From contig NZ_JACOFR010000018.1 in the NCBI RefSeq assembly GCF_019455385.1, positions 96,656 to 160,655 of the forward strand: a DNA stretch of 64,000 nt, in the 5' to 3' direction. The DNA comes from Bradyrhizobium sp. BR 10289 (lineage in GTDB: Bacteria > Pseudomonadota > Alphaproteobacteria > Rhizobiales > Xanthobacteraceae). The position numbers and the translations under genes were made by a program. A model generated the notes under the pieces. That model was not told the origin of the DNA. It searched no databases and worked only from the letters and a program-made list of their open reading frames with translations. This document shows, piece by piece, positions 7,608-17,232 of the stretch. Position 1 is the stretch's first letter. Each line of letters begins with the position of its first letter.

Positions 7608-8582
7608 TTACGCCGCCACCTCTTGCGCGCATCTCCGCGCGCGGTACGTCGCCAGTTCGTTCAGCAGCACGAAATGCTCGGAGAAGGTGGCGGTCATCTC
7701 GGCGGCCGCCTCACGCATCATTTGCCCAGCCGCAACTTCAGCCGGCGCTTCTTCGTCAGCCGCTTCAGGAACGAGCGGCGGCGCACCGAACGTTTCTGGA
7801 AACACACCGAACGAGCCCGCCACCTCCTCGAGCGGCTTTTGCTTGTCGGCCCAGTGCAGTGCGGTGTAGTCGAAGCCGTGCACGATGGTAGGTTTGACCA
7901 CTTCGAAATAGGGCGAGATGTCGAAGTCGCGCGGCATGTAGAGCGAGGAATCGCGGATGTGCAGGATCTCGCGCCGTGCGGCCCGGCTGCCGGCCTTGGT
8001 GATCTTGGGCAGGATCGGATAGCGTACGGCGTCGAAGGCCTGCGCGATCAGCGCCGAGCAGATGATCTTGGTCGGATCGCCCGAGCCGATCGCGATCATG
8101 CGCCGCCGCCAGCGCTGCGGGATCGGCAGCGGAAACAGGAAGCGCATCAGATCGATGATGTTCTTGGTGTCGTAGCCGAAGCCGATGCGGTTGATCGCAT
8201 AGCGGCAGACCGTGGTGCGGTCCTCATAGGACAGCCCGACCGGGCGGCAGACCCTTGTGTGATACGGGAAATATTTCGACAGCGGCGCCGAGGTGACGCC
8301 CTCGCCGATATTGGCCTCGATCAGCACATGCGGCTCGCCGTCGGGCTCTTCGGCGCCCTCGATCGGCCCGACATAGAGCGCGGCATGCGACCAGGTCGAC
8401 TGCGTCAGGTATTTGATGATGCCGGAGATGCGGTTGTTGCCCTCGACCAGCAGCACGTCGCCGGGCTCGATCACACCGCGCAGATGCTCGGGGTCGCTCG
8501 GCGTGAACGGCTCATAGCCCGGCACCTCCTTCGAGAGGTACGCGGCAATCACCTTGCCGACTGAATCCAGGACCGTCCCCAT
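7608..8582 (-). CDS. permuted papain-like (YiiX/NlpC-P60 type) enzyme
   Basis: A 324-residue protein from the ATG at 8582, which has GGGGAG six bases upstream; in-frame ATGs at 8651 and 8660 lack such a site and would add a lysine/glycine-rich stretch. The motifs GDVLLVEGNNRISGIIKYL, STWSHAALYVG (histidine) and ICSALIAQAF (cysteine) fit the circularly permuted papain-like fold of YaeF/YiiX (DUF830), whose members are thought to be amidases or lipid-directed hydrolases. There is no signal peptide. The C-terminal 80 residues are acidic and alanine-rich and end in a predicted helix. The substrate is unknown. It stands alone and is divergent from the amine oxidase gene. Confidence 0.75.
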   Translation of the reverse strand: MGTVLDSVGKVIAAYLSKEVPGYEPFTPSDPEHLRGVIEPGDVLLVEGNNRISGIIKYLTQSTWSHAALYVGPIEGAEEPDGEPHVLIEANIGEGVTSAPLSKYFPYHTRVCRPVGLSYEDRTTVCRYAINRIGFGYDTKNIIDLMRFLFPLPIPQRWRRRMIAIGSGDPTKIICSALIAQAFDAVRYPILPKITKAGSRAARREILHIRDSSLYMPRDFDISPYFEVVKPTIVHGFDYTALHWADKQKPLEEVAGSFGVFPETFGAPPLVPEAADEEAPAEVAAGQMMREAAAEMTATFSEHFVLLNELATYRARRCAQEVAA

Positions 8583-8772
8583 GTCGAACTCCCCACGGCC
8601 TTTCTGGCCGCCTTTTTTTCCTTCTCTATCATGGTCGAAACGTGTTGCCATTCGGTTCATCAGTCTGTGAGATCAAGCACGATTGATTCACCATGATGGT
8701 TGCCGCGCAACATCAGATGCGGCAAGGTTCGCTGGCTGTTCCCGTCCGCCGCAAGTCTCCGGAAACCATGAC

Positions 8773-10170
8773 ATGACAATCACGCGCCGCGGTTTCCTTG
8801 TCGCGTCGACGGCCGTTGCCGCGATGCCGGTCCTGCGCGCGACCGCCGCACCCCTGCCGCGTGAGGCCGACATCGTCGTGATCGGGGCAGGGGCTGCCGG
8901 CATCGCTGCGGCGCGGCGCGTCATGGCAGCCAATCGCAAGGTCGTGGTGATCGAGGCGGCCGCGCAGGTCGGCGGCCGCTGCATCACGGATACGACCAGC
9001 TTCGACGTGCCCTTCGACCGTGGCGCGCGCTGGCTGCACAACCCCGAAACCAATCCGATGATCCGGCTGGCGCGCAATGCCGGGCTCGAATTGGTGCCGG
9101 CGCCATCGGGCCAGAAGATGCGCATCGGCCGCCGCAACGCACGCGCCGGCGAGACCGAAGAATTCCTGGCGGCGCTGGTGCGCGCCAATCGCGCCATCGA
9201 CGAAGCCTCGCGCGGCAAGCTCGATACGTCCTGCGCCTCCGTGCTGCCGAAGGATCTCGGCGACTGGGCCGGCGCGGCCGAGTTCATGCTGGGCGCGAGC
9301 TTCGCCGGTAAGGATTTGAAGGAGCTGTCGGCCATCGACAAGGGCCGCGCGCAGGACCGGAATGCCGCCATCGCCTGTCGGCAGGGCCTGGGGACGCTGA
9401 TCACCAGGCTCGGCGAGCAGGCGCCGGTGGCGCTGGCGACGCCGGCGAGCCGGATCGCCTGGAGCAATCGCGACGTCAGCGTGGAGACGCCAAGCGGCAA
9501 GATCGCCGCGCGCGCCGCGATCATCACCGTCTCGACCAATGTGCTGACCTCGGGTGCGATCAAGTTCGCGCCCGATATTCCCAAGCGCACGCTGGATGCG
9601 GCGTCGAAGCTCACCCTTGGCAGCTACGACCGCATCATGCTGCAGCTGCCCGGCAATCCGCTCGGCCTGTCGCGCGACGATGTCCTCGTCGAACAGAGCA
9701 ATTCGACCCGCACGGCGCTGATGTACGCCAATATCGGGGGATCCTCGCTGTGCGCGATCGATGTCGGCGGCTCGTTCGGCCGCGACCTCTCCGAGCAGGG
9801 CGACAAGGCGATGGTCGCTTTCGCAAAAGAATGGATCACGAAACTGTTCGGCAGCGAGGCCGCGGCCGCCGTGCAGAAAGCCAGCGTCACCCGGTGGAAT
9901 GCCGCGCCTTTCGTGATGGGCGCGATGTCGGCCTCCGCGCCCGGCGGCCAGCTCTCGCGAAAGGTTTTGACTGAACCGATCGGCAACATGTTCCTCGCCG
10001 GCGAGGCCACCCACGAGACGCTGTGGGGCACGGTCGACGGCGCCTGGGAAAGCGGCGAGCGCGCCGCGGACGCTGCCTTGCGCAAGATCGGCGCGCTCAG
10101 GGACGAGTCGACGGAGGCTCCGACGCAATCGACAAAGCGCCGCAGAGCGCCGCGGCCGCAGAGCAACTAG
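8773..10170 (+). CDS. Tat-exported FAD-dependent amine oxidase
   Basis: A 465-residue flavoprotein. From the ATG at 8773 the N-terminus MTITRRGFLVASTAVAAMPV is a twin-arginine signal (RRGFL) with an alanine-rich cleavage region, so the enzyme probably folds in the cytoplasm with FAD and is exported. The dinucleotide fold follows at once (DIVVIGAGAAGIAAARRV), then VGGRC, and the C-terminal FAD motif is GNMFLAGEATHETLWGTVDG. These are features of the monoamine/polyamine oxidase family. The substrate cannot be read from sequence. The stop overlaps the stop of the convergent TauE-like gene by three bases. Confidence 0.87.
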   Translation: MTITRRGFLVASTAVAAMPVLRATAAPLPREADIVVIGAGAAGIAAARRVMAANRKVVVIEAAAQVGGRCITDTTSFDVPFDRGARWLHNPETNPMIRLARNAGLELVPAPSGQKMRIGRRNARAGETEEFLAALVRANRAIDEASRGKLDTSCASVLPKDLGDWAGAAEFMLGASFAGKDLKELSAIDKGRAQDRNAAIACRQGLGTLITRLGEQAPVALATPASRIAWSNRDVSVETPSGKIAARAAIITVSTNVLTSGAIKFAPDIPKRTLDAASKLTLGSYDRIMLQLPGNPLGLSRDDVLVEQSNSTRTALMYANIGGSSLCAIDVGGSFGRDLSEQGDKAMVAFAKEWITKLFGSEAAAAVQKASVTRWNAAPFVMGAMSASAPGGQLSRKVLTEPIGNMFLAGEATHETLWGTVDGAWESGERAADAALRKIGALRDESTEAPTQSTKRRRAPRPQSN

Positions 10171-10937
10171 CGCAAAATCCCGTCCAGCACCGGCAGCCCG
10201 GCGATCACCGCCAGGGCGATCAGCGCATAGCAGATGCCGCGAAACACCTTCTCGCTGGCGCGGCCGAACAGCGAGGCGCCGAACGCGACACCGATCGCAT
10301 AGACCGGCCCGACCACGAGCGCGAGCACCAGCGACTCGCGGCTGATCAGTCCCGTGGTCGCGTAGCTGATCATCGAGAACAGGTCGGACGCACCGAAGAA
10401 CAACACGATGTTGGCGCGCGCGACGATCGGCGCGATGGGACGGCCGAGCCAATAGCCGACGATCGGCGGGCCGCCGGTCTGGGCAAGGCCGCTACAGAAG
10501 CCCGAGAGGCCGCCGATGCCGACCGAAAGCCATGCATGGTCCTTGCCGCGGTAGCGCCAGCCCGACAGCAGCAACAGCAGCAGCGCCGCGACGAAGCAGG
10601 AGATGATCCAGCGCGTCGTGACGGGCTCGAGCACGCTGAGGAAATAGGTTCCGACGGGCACGCCGACCAGCGCGCCCAGCACGATCACGGCGGTGGCCCT
10701 GCGGTCCGCCTTCCGCCACGCGTCCGGCAGCAGCGGCGCGGCCGCGACAAAATCGATCACGAGCAGCAGTGCCGCCACGAGCCGGGGCGCCGCGATGCTG
10801 CTCGCCAGCGGCATGAAGATCAGCGCCGAGCCGAAGCCGGAGAAGCCGCGCGCGGTGCCGGAAACGAACGCGACGGCGCAGAGCGCCATCGCAATGCTGA
10901 GGCTGACGTCCTTCGGGAGGAAATCCGCCAGTGTCAT
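10167..10937 (-). CDS. TauE/SafE-family sulfite exporter-like permease
   Basis: A 256-residue membrane protein with about eight hydrophobic segments. The early motif FVSGTARGFSGFGSALIFMP and the second-half repeat GLSGFCSGLAQTGGPPIVGY are the two G-rich inverted signatures of the TauE/SafE (DUF81) family, which moves sulfite, sulfoacetate or other small organic anions. Length is normal. It is convergent with the amine oxidase and overlaps its stop; a palindromic repeat lies just upstream, so no shared operon with pheT is apparent. The substrate is unknown. Confidence 0.85.
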   Translation of the reverse strand: MTLADFLPKDVSLSIAMALCAVAFVSGTARGFSGFGSALIFMPLASSIAAPRLVAALLLVIDFVAAAPLLPDAWRKADRRATAVIVLGALVGVPVGTYFLSVLEPVTTRWIISCFVAALLLLLLSGWRYRGKDHAWLSVGIGGLSGFCSGLAQTGGPPIVGYWLGRPIAPIVARANIVLFFGASDLFSMISYATTGLISRESLVLALVVGPVYAIGVAFGASLFGRASEKVFRGICYALIALAVIAGLPVLDGILR

Positions 10938-10948
10938 GCTTTATTCTG

Positions 10949-10997
10949 GAGCATGATGTTGCCGGAAAACCGCTTCACACTTTTGGGCATCATGCTC
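10949..10997. repeat. GAGCATGATG...CATCATGCTC repeat reaching into pheT
   Basis: Perfect ten-base arms GAGCATGATG and CATCATGCTC flank a spacer with GCCGGAAAACCGCTTCACAC. This is a familiar rhizobial palindrome. The right arm overlaps the last codons and the TGA stop of pheT (10990-10992), so the repeat supplies the gene's 3' end. Confidence 0.8.
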
Positions 10998-13398
10998 TCA
11001 GAATGCCGCCGGTCTTCTTGGTGACTTCAGCCACGATCTTCGCCGCGACGGCTTCGATCTCCTGGTCGGTCAGGGTCTTGTCGCGCGGCTGCAGGGTCAC
11101 GGCAATGCCGATCGACTTCTTGCCGTCATCGATGCCCTTGCCCTCGTAGACGTCGAACACGTTCACGCCGGTGATCAGCTTCTTGTCGACGCCCTGGGCC
11201 GCGCGGACGATGTCGCCGGCCTTGACCGCGCGATCGACGATGAAGGCGAAGTCGCGCGACACAGGCTGGAACGCCGACAGCTCGATCACGGGCTTTGCGC
11301 GCGTCGGCTTCTTCTTGGCCTCGGGAATGCGGTCGAGGATCACCTCGAACACGACAAGCGGACCGTCGGCGCCGAGGGCCTCGAGAGCGCGCGGATGCAC
11401 CTCGCCGAAGTAGCCGAGCACGTTCTGCGGGCCGATCTGGATCGTGCCGGAGCGGCCGGGATGCAGCCAGCCCGGTCCGCCCGCGACGATCTGGAGCGCC
11501 TGCATCGGCGCGCCGCCTGCGGCCAGCACCGCCAGCGCATCGGCCTTGGCATCGAACACATCAGCCTGTGCCGAGCCGGTCCAGTGCCGGCCGAGACCCT
11601 CTGACGAAGCCAAGCCGCGGCGCACGCCGCTCGCCGCCATGAACTGATCCTGCGGGCGATCGCCCTTGAAGACCTGACCGACCTCGAACAGTGCAACATC
11701 GCCATAGCCGCGATCGGCATTGGCCTGCGCTGCCGCGATCAGGCCGGCAAGGAGCGTCGGACGCATGTCGGAAAGATCCGCCGCGATCGGGTTGGCAACT
11801 TCGAGTTCGTGCTGTCCGCCGCCGAACAACTTTGCCGCGGTCTTGGTGATGAACGACCACGTCACCGCTTCGGTGATGCCGCGGCTCGCCAGCGCGCGCC
11901 GCGCGCGGCGGGTGCGGAGCTGGAGTGGCGTCAGCACGGATTTGCGCGCACCCTCGCCGCGCTCGAACGGCGTCATCGGCACCTTGTCGACGCCGTAGAT
12001 ACGGACGACTTCCTCGACGATGTCGGCCTTGCCGTGCACGTCGGAGCGCCAGGACGGCACCGCGACCTTCACGACCGGGCCGGGCCCCGCCATCATGAAG
12101 CCGAGATGGCTGAGGATGCGCTTCATTTCCGGCTGCGGCACTTCGATGCCCGACAGGCGCTTGACCTCGGTGAGCGGGAAATCGATCACGCGGTCGTCGC
12201 CAAAGGCCTTGCCGACCACGACGTTCTCGGACGGCGTGCCGCCGCACATCTCCATCACGAGTTTCGTCGCGAGCTCGAGCCCGGGCACCATGAAGGCCGG
12301 ATCGACGCCGCGCTCGAAGCGGTAGCGCGCGTCGGAGTTGATGCCGAGCTTGCGGCCGGTCTGGGCGATGTTGATCTCGTTCCACAGCGCGGACTCGATC
12401 AGCACGTCGGTGGTGTTCTCGTCGCAGCCCGAGGCTTCGCCGCCCATGATGCCGGCGAGCGATTCGACGCCTTCGTCATCCGCAATCACGCAGATCGAGG
12501 GATCGACATTATAGGCGCGGCCGTCGAGCGCGAGCAACGCCTCGCCAGCGCGGGCGCGGCGCACCACGAGATTGCCCTTGACCTTCTTAGCGTCGAACAC
12601 GTGCAGCGGGCGCGCGCGGTCATAGGTCATGAAGTTGGTGATGTCGACCAGCGCGTTGATCGGACGCAGGCCGATCGCGGTCAGTCGCTTCTGCAGCCAT
12701 TCCGGCGACGGGCCGTTCTTCACGCCGCGCACGAGGCGCATCGCGAAGCCCGGACACAACGTGGCGTCCTCGACCGTCACCTTCACGGGACAGGGGAATT
12801 CGCCCTTGATCGGCTTGATCGCGGGATCCCTGAACTTGCCCATGTCGGCCGCCGCGAGATCGCGCGCGATGCCGTGCACGCCGGTGCAGTCCTGCCGGTT
12901 CGGTGTCAGATTGATCTCGATCACGGGATCGCCGAGCCCGGCCCATTCGGCATAGCCGGCGCCGATGGGGGCGTCCGCGGGCAATTCCATGATGCCGTCA
13001 TGGTCGTTCGAGATCTGCAGCTCGGCCGCCGAGCACAGCATGCCGCGGCTCTCGACGCCGCGGATGGTGCCGACGCCGAGCGTGATGTCCTTGCCCGGAA
13101 TGTAGGTCCCGGGCGGCGAGAACACGCTGACCAGCCCGGCGCGCGCATTCGGCGCCCCGCACACGACCTGCACCGGCGCGCCACCGTCCCCGGTGTCGAC
13201 CATGCAGACGCGCAGGCGATCGGCGTTCGGATGCTGCTCGGCCGAGATCACCTTGGCGATGGTGAAGGGCTTGAGCGCCTTCGCCTTGTCCTCGATGTTC
13301 TCGACCTCGAGCCCGATCATGGTGAGCTTGTCGGCGAGATTGTCCAGCGGCTCGTCGGTGTCGAGATGATCCTTCAGCCAGGAGAGGGTGAATTTCAC
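10990..13398 (-). CDS. pheT: phenylalanine--tRNA ligase beta subunit
   Basis: An 802-residue subunit of the (alpha-beta)2 enzyme that charges tRNA-Phe in the cytoplasm. It begins MKFTLSWLKDHLDTDEPLD, carries an N-terminal tRNA-binding fold (about 40-150, with HPNADRLRVCMVDTG and VVCGAPNARAG), then B3/4 and B5 domains, a catalytic-like core, and the anticodon-binding FDX-ACB domain at the C-terminus (FQPVSRDFAFIVDRAVKAGD). Length matches E. coli PheT. It overlaps pheS by four bases (ATGA) for equal synthesis of the subunits. The last residues GGILRA and the stop lie partly within a palindromic repeat. Confidence 0.97.
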   Translation of the reverse strand: MKFTLSWLKDHLDTDEPLDNLADKLTMIGLEVENIEDKAKALKPFTIAKVISAEQHPNADRLRVCMVDTGDGGAPVQVVCGAPNARAGLVSVFSPPGTYIPGKDITLGVGTIRGVESRGMLCSAAELQISNDHDGIMELPADAPIGAGYAEWAGLGDPVIEINLTPNRQDCTGVHGIARDLAAADMGKFRDPAIKPIKGEFPCPVKVTVEDATLCPGFAMRLVRGVKNGPSPEWLQKRLTAIGLRPINALVDITNFMTYDRARPLHVFDAKKVKGNLVVRRARAGEALLALDGRAYNVDPSICVIADDEGVESLAGIMGGEASGCDENTTDVLIESALWNEINIAQTGRKLGINSDARYRFERGVDPAFMVPGLELATKLVMEMCGGTPSENVVVGKAFGDDRVIDFPLTEVKRLSGIEVPQPEMKRILSHLGFMMAGPGPVVKVAVPSWRSDVHGKADIVEEVVRIYGVDKVPMTPFERGEGARKSVLTPLQLRTRRARRALASRGITEAVTWSFITKTAAKLFGGGQHELEVANPIAADLSDMRPTLLAGLIAAAQANADRGYGDVALFEVGQVFKGDRPQDQFMAASGVRRGLASSEGLGRHWTGSAQADVFDAKADALAVLAAGGAPMQALQIVAGGPGWLHPGRSGTIQIGPQNVLGYFGEVHPRALEALGADGPLVVFEVILDRIPEAKKKPTRAKPVIELSAFQPVSRDFAFIVDRAVKAGDIVRAAQGVDKKLITGVNVFDVYEGKGIDDGKKSIGIAVTLQPRDKTLTDQEIEAVAAKIVAEVTKKTGGILRA

Positions 13399-14477
13399 GA
13401 GCTCAGCCCTCCGGCAAGCGTTGGCACTTCGAGCGGCTTGAAGCCATAGTGGCTCAGCCAGCGGACGTCGCTGTCGAACAGCTGGCGGAGGTCGGCGATG
13501 CCGTATTTCAGCATGGCGATGCGGTCGATGCCCATGCCCCAGGCAAAACCCTGGTACTCGTCGGGATCGATGCCGCAGGCGCGCAGCACGTTCGGGTGCA
13601 CCATGCCGCAGCCGAGAATCTCGAGCCAGTCCTCGCCCTCGCCGAAGCGGATCTCACCCTTGTCGCGGCGGCACTGGATGTCGACTTCCAGCGACGGCTC
13701 GGTGAACGGGAAGAACGACGGGCGGAAGCGCATGTTGATGTGGTCAACCTCGAAGAACGCCTTGCAGAACTCGTGCAGGATCCATTTGAGGTGACCGAGA
13801 TGCGAATGCTTGTCGATGACGAGGCCTTCGACCTGGTGGAATTGCGGCGTGTGGGTCGCATCCGAATCGATGCGGTAGGTGCGGCCCGGGCAGATCACGC
13901 GGATCGGCGGCTTCTGGCTCAGCATGGTGCGCACCTGCACCGGCGAGGTGTGGGTCCGCAGCAGCATGCGCGAGCCGTCCTCCTTCGGATGGAAGAAGAA
14001 GGTGTCGTGCATCTCGCGCGCGGGATGGCCGACCGGGAAATTCAGCTTGGTGAAGTTGTAATCGTCGGTCTCGATATCGGGGCCTTCGGCGACCGAGAAA
14101 CCCATGTCAGCGAAGATCGTGGTCAGCTCGTCCCAGACCTGGCTCAGCGGATGGATGCGGCCGGCCTCAGCCGGCGCATCGCGCAGTGGCAGGGTGACGT
14201 CGACAGTCTCGGAGGCGAGCCGCGCATCGAGCGCTGCGGACTTCAAGACATCGCGCCGTGCCGCGAGCGCCTCAGTCACCTTGTCCTTGGCCTGGTTGAT
14301 CGCCGCGCCTTGCGTCTTGCGCTCGTCGGGCGACATCTTGCCGAGCGTAGCAAGCAGCGCCGAGATCGAGCCCTTCTTGCCGAGGGCAGCGACGCGCACC
14401 GCTTCAAGCGCGGCTTCGTCGCCGGCGGCGGCGATCTGGTCGAGGATGGATGTTTCGAGCGTTGCGAGGTCGGACAC
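13395..14477 (-). CDS. pheS: phenylalanine--tRNA ligase alpha subunit
   Basis: A 360-residue catalytic subunit if translation begins at the GTG at 14477 (reading VSDLATLETS), which has AAGGA seven bases upstream; an in-frame ATG at 14537 would add 20 residues with no good ribosome site. The N-terminal coiled coil (about 1-100) binds tRNA. Class II motifs follow: DTFFFHPKEDGSRMLLRTHT (motif 2 region), GRTYRIDSDATHTPQFHQVE, and the final GMGIDRIAMLKYGI (motif 3). Length is typical of alphaproteobacteria. pheT follows with an ATGA overlap. A secreted-protein gene is divergent upstream and separates this pair from rplT. Confidence 0.96.
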   Translation of the reverse strand: MSDLATLETSILDQIAAAGDEAALEAVRVAALGKKGSISALLATLGKMSPDERKTQGAAINQAKDKVTEALAARRDVLKSAALDARLASETVDVTLPLRDAPAEAGRIHPLSQVWDELTTIFADMGFSVAEGPDIETDDYNFTKLNFPVGHPAREMHDTFFFHPKEDGSRMLLRTHTSPVQVRTMLSQKPPIRVICPGRTYRIDSDATHTPQFHQVEGLVIDKHSHLGHLKWILHEFCKAFFEVDHINMRFRPSFFPFTEPSLEVDIQCRRDKGEIRFGEGEDWLEILGCGMVHPNVLRACGIDPDEYQGFAWGMGIDRIAMLKYGIADLRQLFDSDVRWLSHYGFKPLEVPTLAGGLSS

Positions 14478-14627
14478 GGTCAAATCCTTGGCTCTAAATT
14501 CGGCTGGGTTGTCGCCGCGGGAAGGGCGTAACGTCAAGCGAAAAGCCGGTCATTTCGGCCCTCGAGCGGCTGGGTTGAACCTCACGCGGGAGGCCCGCAC
14601 CAACCGGGGATACGAGGAGACTTTGCG

Positions 14628-15050
14628 ATGCTTTCGAAATCCTGCCTGGCTGTCTTTCTGGTCGCTCCCGCCATCGTTCTGTCGGTCGCCAGCCCGGCGC
14701 GCGCTATGGTCTGCATGGACAAATCCATGACGCTGGACGAGGTGGTCGAGGCCATCGGCGTCCAGAACAGCTGCGAAAGTGCGATGAAGCTGGCTCAGGA
14801 TTGCCAATTGACCGCGAGCGGCGATGTCCAGCTCGGCGCCGCCGTCGAGAACAAATGCGAGGCGGATTTCAAGCCCGGCCTCAACACGGCGCAGAACCAG
14901 GCCTATAAGCGCGAGATGCGCGCATGCGACCTCAAGTACCGGAACAAGTCCGGCACCATGTATCTGTCGTTTTCGGCTTTCTGCCGGGCGGAGGTCGCCC
15001 AGCGTTACTCGCAACGTGCGTTGAAGGCTGCGGGCACCAAGGCCCGCTAG
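14628..15050 (+). CDS. small secreted six-cysteine protein, unknown function
   Basis: A 140-residue protein I do not recognise. The N-terminus MLSKSCLAVFLVAPAIVLSV followed by ASPARAM is a Sec signal peptide with probable cleavage after ARA. The mature part of about 113 residues has six cysteines (MVC, NSC, QDC, NKC, RAC, AFC) that could form three disulfides in the periplasm, many charged residues, and is mostly helical in appearance (SCESAMKLAQDC, NTAQNQAYKREMRACDLKY). It lies on the opposite strand inside the rplT-pheS junction, starting divergently from pheS and ending two bases from the end of rplT. Its promoter must be in the 150 bases before 14628. Confidence 0.75.
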   Translation: MLSKSCLAVFLVAPAIVLSVASPARAMVCMDKSMTLDEVVEAIGVQNSCESAMKLAQDCQLTASGDVQLGAAVENKCEADFKPGLNTAQNQAYKREMRACDLKYRNKSGTMYLSFSAFCRAEVAQRYSQRALKAAGTKAR

Positions 15051-15052
15051 CC

Positions 15053-15412
15053 TCAGGCGGCCAGAGCGGCCTTGGCCTTCTCGGCGATCGCCTGGAACGC
15101 GGCGGGCTCGCTGATCGCGAGATCCGACAGCACCTTGCGGTCCACGGTGATCCCGGACTTCGCCATGCCGTCAATAAATCGGCTGTAGGTCAGGCCGAAC
15201 GGACGGACGGCTGCGTTGATGCGCTGGATCCAGAGCGCGCGGAAGGTGCGCTTCTTACGCTTGCGGTCGCGGAAGGCGTATTGCTGGGCCTTCTCCACGG
15301 CCGGCTTGGCGGCGCGGATGGTGTTCTTGCGGCGGCCGTAGAAGCCCTTGGCGGCCTTGTAGACTTTCTTGTGCTTGGCGTGGGCGGTCACACCGCGTTT
15401 GACGCGAGCCAT
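15053..15412 (-). CDS. rplT: 50S ribosomal protein L20
   Basis: A 119-residue protein with the L20 start MARVKRGVTAHAKHKKVYKA and the C-terminal NAAVRPFGLTYSRFIDGM. It binds 23S rRNA early in assembly of the large subunit. Length is standard. An AAGGAT ribosome site lies before the ATG. rpmI is 90 bases upstream on the same strand; in other bacteria L20 represses rpmI-rplT translation by binding the leader, but no matching structure was identified here. Confidence 0.97.
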   Translation of the reverse strand: MARVKRGVTAHAKHKKVYKAAKGFYGRRKNTIRAAKPAVEKAQQYAFRDRKRKKRTFRALWIQRINAAVRPFGLTYSRFIDGMAKSGITVDRKVLSDLAISEPAAFQAIAEKAKAALAA

Positions 15413-15502
15413 GACGAATATCCTTGAGAGATGACTTGGTTTCGGATCGCCGCGAAGTGCGCGGCGGAGATGGCGATGATCTTGGACGATCGCTGGACGC
15501 GA

Positions 15503-15703
15503 TCAGGCGTTCGGCAAGAAGTACTTCTTGACGTTGTCGCCGTCGGTCTTGAACAGCACCGCGGTGCCGCGCAGCTGACGGATCTGCTTCTTCGTCCGCT
15601 TGATCATGCCGTGACGCTTGCTGCGATGAGCGAACATCACTTTGCCGGTGGCAGTCACCTTGAAGCGCTTTTTGGCGCCCGATTTGGTCTTCAGCTTGGG
15701 CAT
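15503..15703 (-). CDS. rpmI: 50S ribosomal protein L35
   Basis: A 66-residue basic protein beginning MPKLKTKSGAKKRFKVTATG, with the L35 core HRSKRHGMIKRTKKQIRQLR. A strong AGGAGA site precedes the ATG. It is followed by rplT. In most bacteria infC comes directly before it; here infC is on the same strand but about 740 bases away, with a small secreted-protein gene on the other strand between them, so rpmI-rplT probably have their own promoter in the 15704-15976 gap. Confidence 0.97.
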   Translation of the reverse strand: MPKLKTKSGAKKRFKVTATGKVMFAHRSKRHGMIKRTKKQIRQLRGTAVLFKTDGDNVKKYFLPNA

Positions 15704-15976
15704 TTTGCTCTCCTATGGCCAAAGAAATCCGCCCGCGAAGGCGGCATGGCCGTCAAAAATGCTCGTTAGAGCGTTGATTGTGCTCAGGTTTCGCGAACAA
15801 GCGCAAAACCCGCACGAGACACCGCCACGGCAGCCCGTAAATCAGCCGGGCGATGAAGGCCGGGCTTATGACAGAGAACGGGCGAATTGGCAACGATGAA
15901 CCGGTGGAACCTGACCGCCGACTATCCGGAATTGATACCCATATGTCCAAGTCGTGTCGCCTGGAGCAGGATCATA

Positions 15977-16381
15977 ATGGCCCATTTTTCCCAATTGCTT
16001 TCCGTTCTGACCGAATTCGCCCGCCCGCGCCATCTGGCGCTTCTGGCCGTGCTTGCCACGGCCGCGCTGCCGCAGACCGCCCAGGCCCGCGTCGGCGGCT
16101 ATGACGGCATCTGGAATGTCACCTTCGCCACCACCCGCGGCAATTGCAGCTCGGGCTACAGCGTCCCCTTCACGGTCACAGGCAGCCGCGTTTCGTCGGC
16201 CGGCGGCGGCCGGGTCTCGGGCCGGGTCAACCGCTCCGGCGCCGTCGCGGTCCAGGTCTCGGTCGGCGCATCCCATGCCAGCGGCGGTGGCCGCCTCACC
16301 GGGATGAACGGCGCCGGCTCGTGGCGCGGCATCATCTCCGGCGACCAGTGCAGCGGCACCTGGCAGGCGACGAGGAGCTGA
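15977..16381 (+). CDS. small secreted glycine-rich protein, unknown function
   Basis: A 134-residue protein I cannot name. The ATG at 15977 follows GGAGCAGGATCATA and gives MAHFSQLLSVLTEFARPRHL, then LALLAVLATAALPQTAQA, a signal peptide with a long basic n-region; an earlier in-frame ATG at 15887 would spoil it. The mature 90 or so residues (GGYDGIWNVTFATTRGNC ... GAGSWRGIISGDQCSGTWQA) are glycine- and serine-rich with two cysteines and an alternating pattern suggesting a small beta-barrel. The repeated G-x-W words resemble secreted domains of unknown function common in Bradyrhizobium. It lies on the opposite strand between infC and rpmI. Confidence 0.72.
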   Translation: MAHFSQLLSVLTEFARPRHLALLAVLATAALPQTAQARVGGYDGIWNVTFATTRGNCSSGYSVPFTVTGSRVSSAGGGRVSGRVNRSGAVAVQVSVGASHASGGGRLTGMNGAGSWRGIISGDQCSGTWQATRS

Positions 16382-16387
16382 TACGCA

Positions 16388-16418
16388 AACGGCCCGCCGG
16401 AGATCCGGACGGGCCGTT
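16388..16418. terminator. hairpin between converging genes
   Basis: AACGGCCCG and CGGGCCGTT pair around an inner CCGG-AGAT-CCGG hairpin. It lies between the converging secreted-protein gene and infC, and can serve as a terminator for both. No long T run follows on either strand. Confidence 0.6.
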
Positions 16419-16445
16419 GAATACTGAAGTCCTGACTTGCTGCGC

Positions 16446-16985
<540 letters not shown>

Positions 16986-17232
16986 GGGTGGTTCTCCAAA
17001 GTTGTGAAAGAAGCGGCTATTTTGAAGGAAGTTGCGTTGGCCGGCAAGCAATTCGCTCGTGGTGCCGTCGAAAAACCCTCAAAAGCGAGGCATTTTAGCC
17101 ACGGCCCTCGGCACGCTGACCGACATAGACACCTTGCCTCTGTTCCGCAAGCGGCCCAAAGGGACAATGCCGGGCTGCGCCGCTGCACGGCGGGCCAGAC
17201 TGCTCAAACCGCACAGCCAGAGTAAACGTTCC

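Noticed and set aside
12020..12325. Small plus-strand frames within pheT as nested genes
   Set aside because: They follow from the high-GC third positions of pheT and show no independent start signals.
13449..14531. Long plus-strand frame opposite pheS
   Set aside because: A shadow of the conserved pheS frame; no recognisable protein features.
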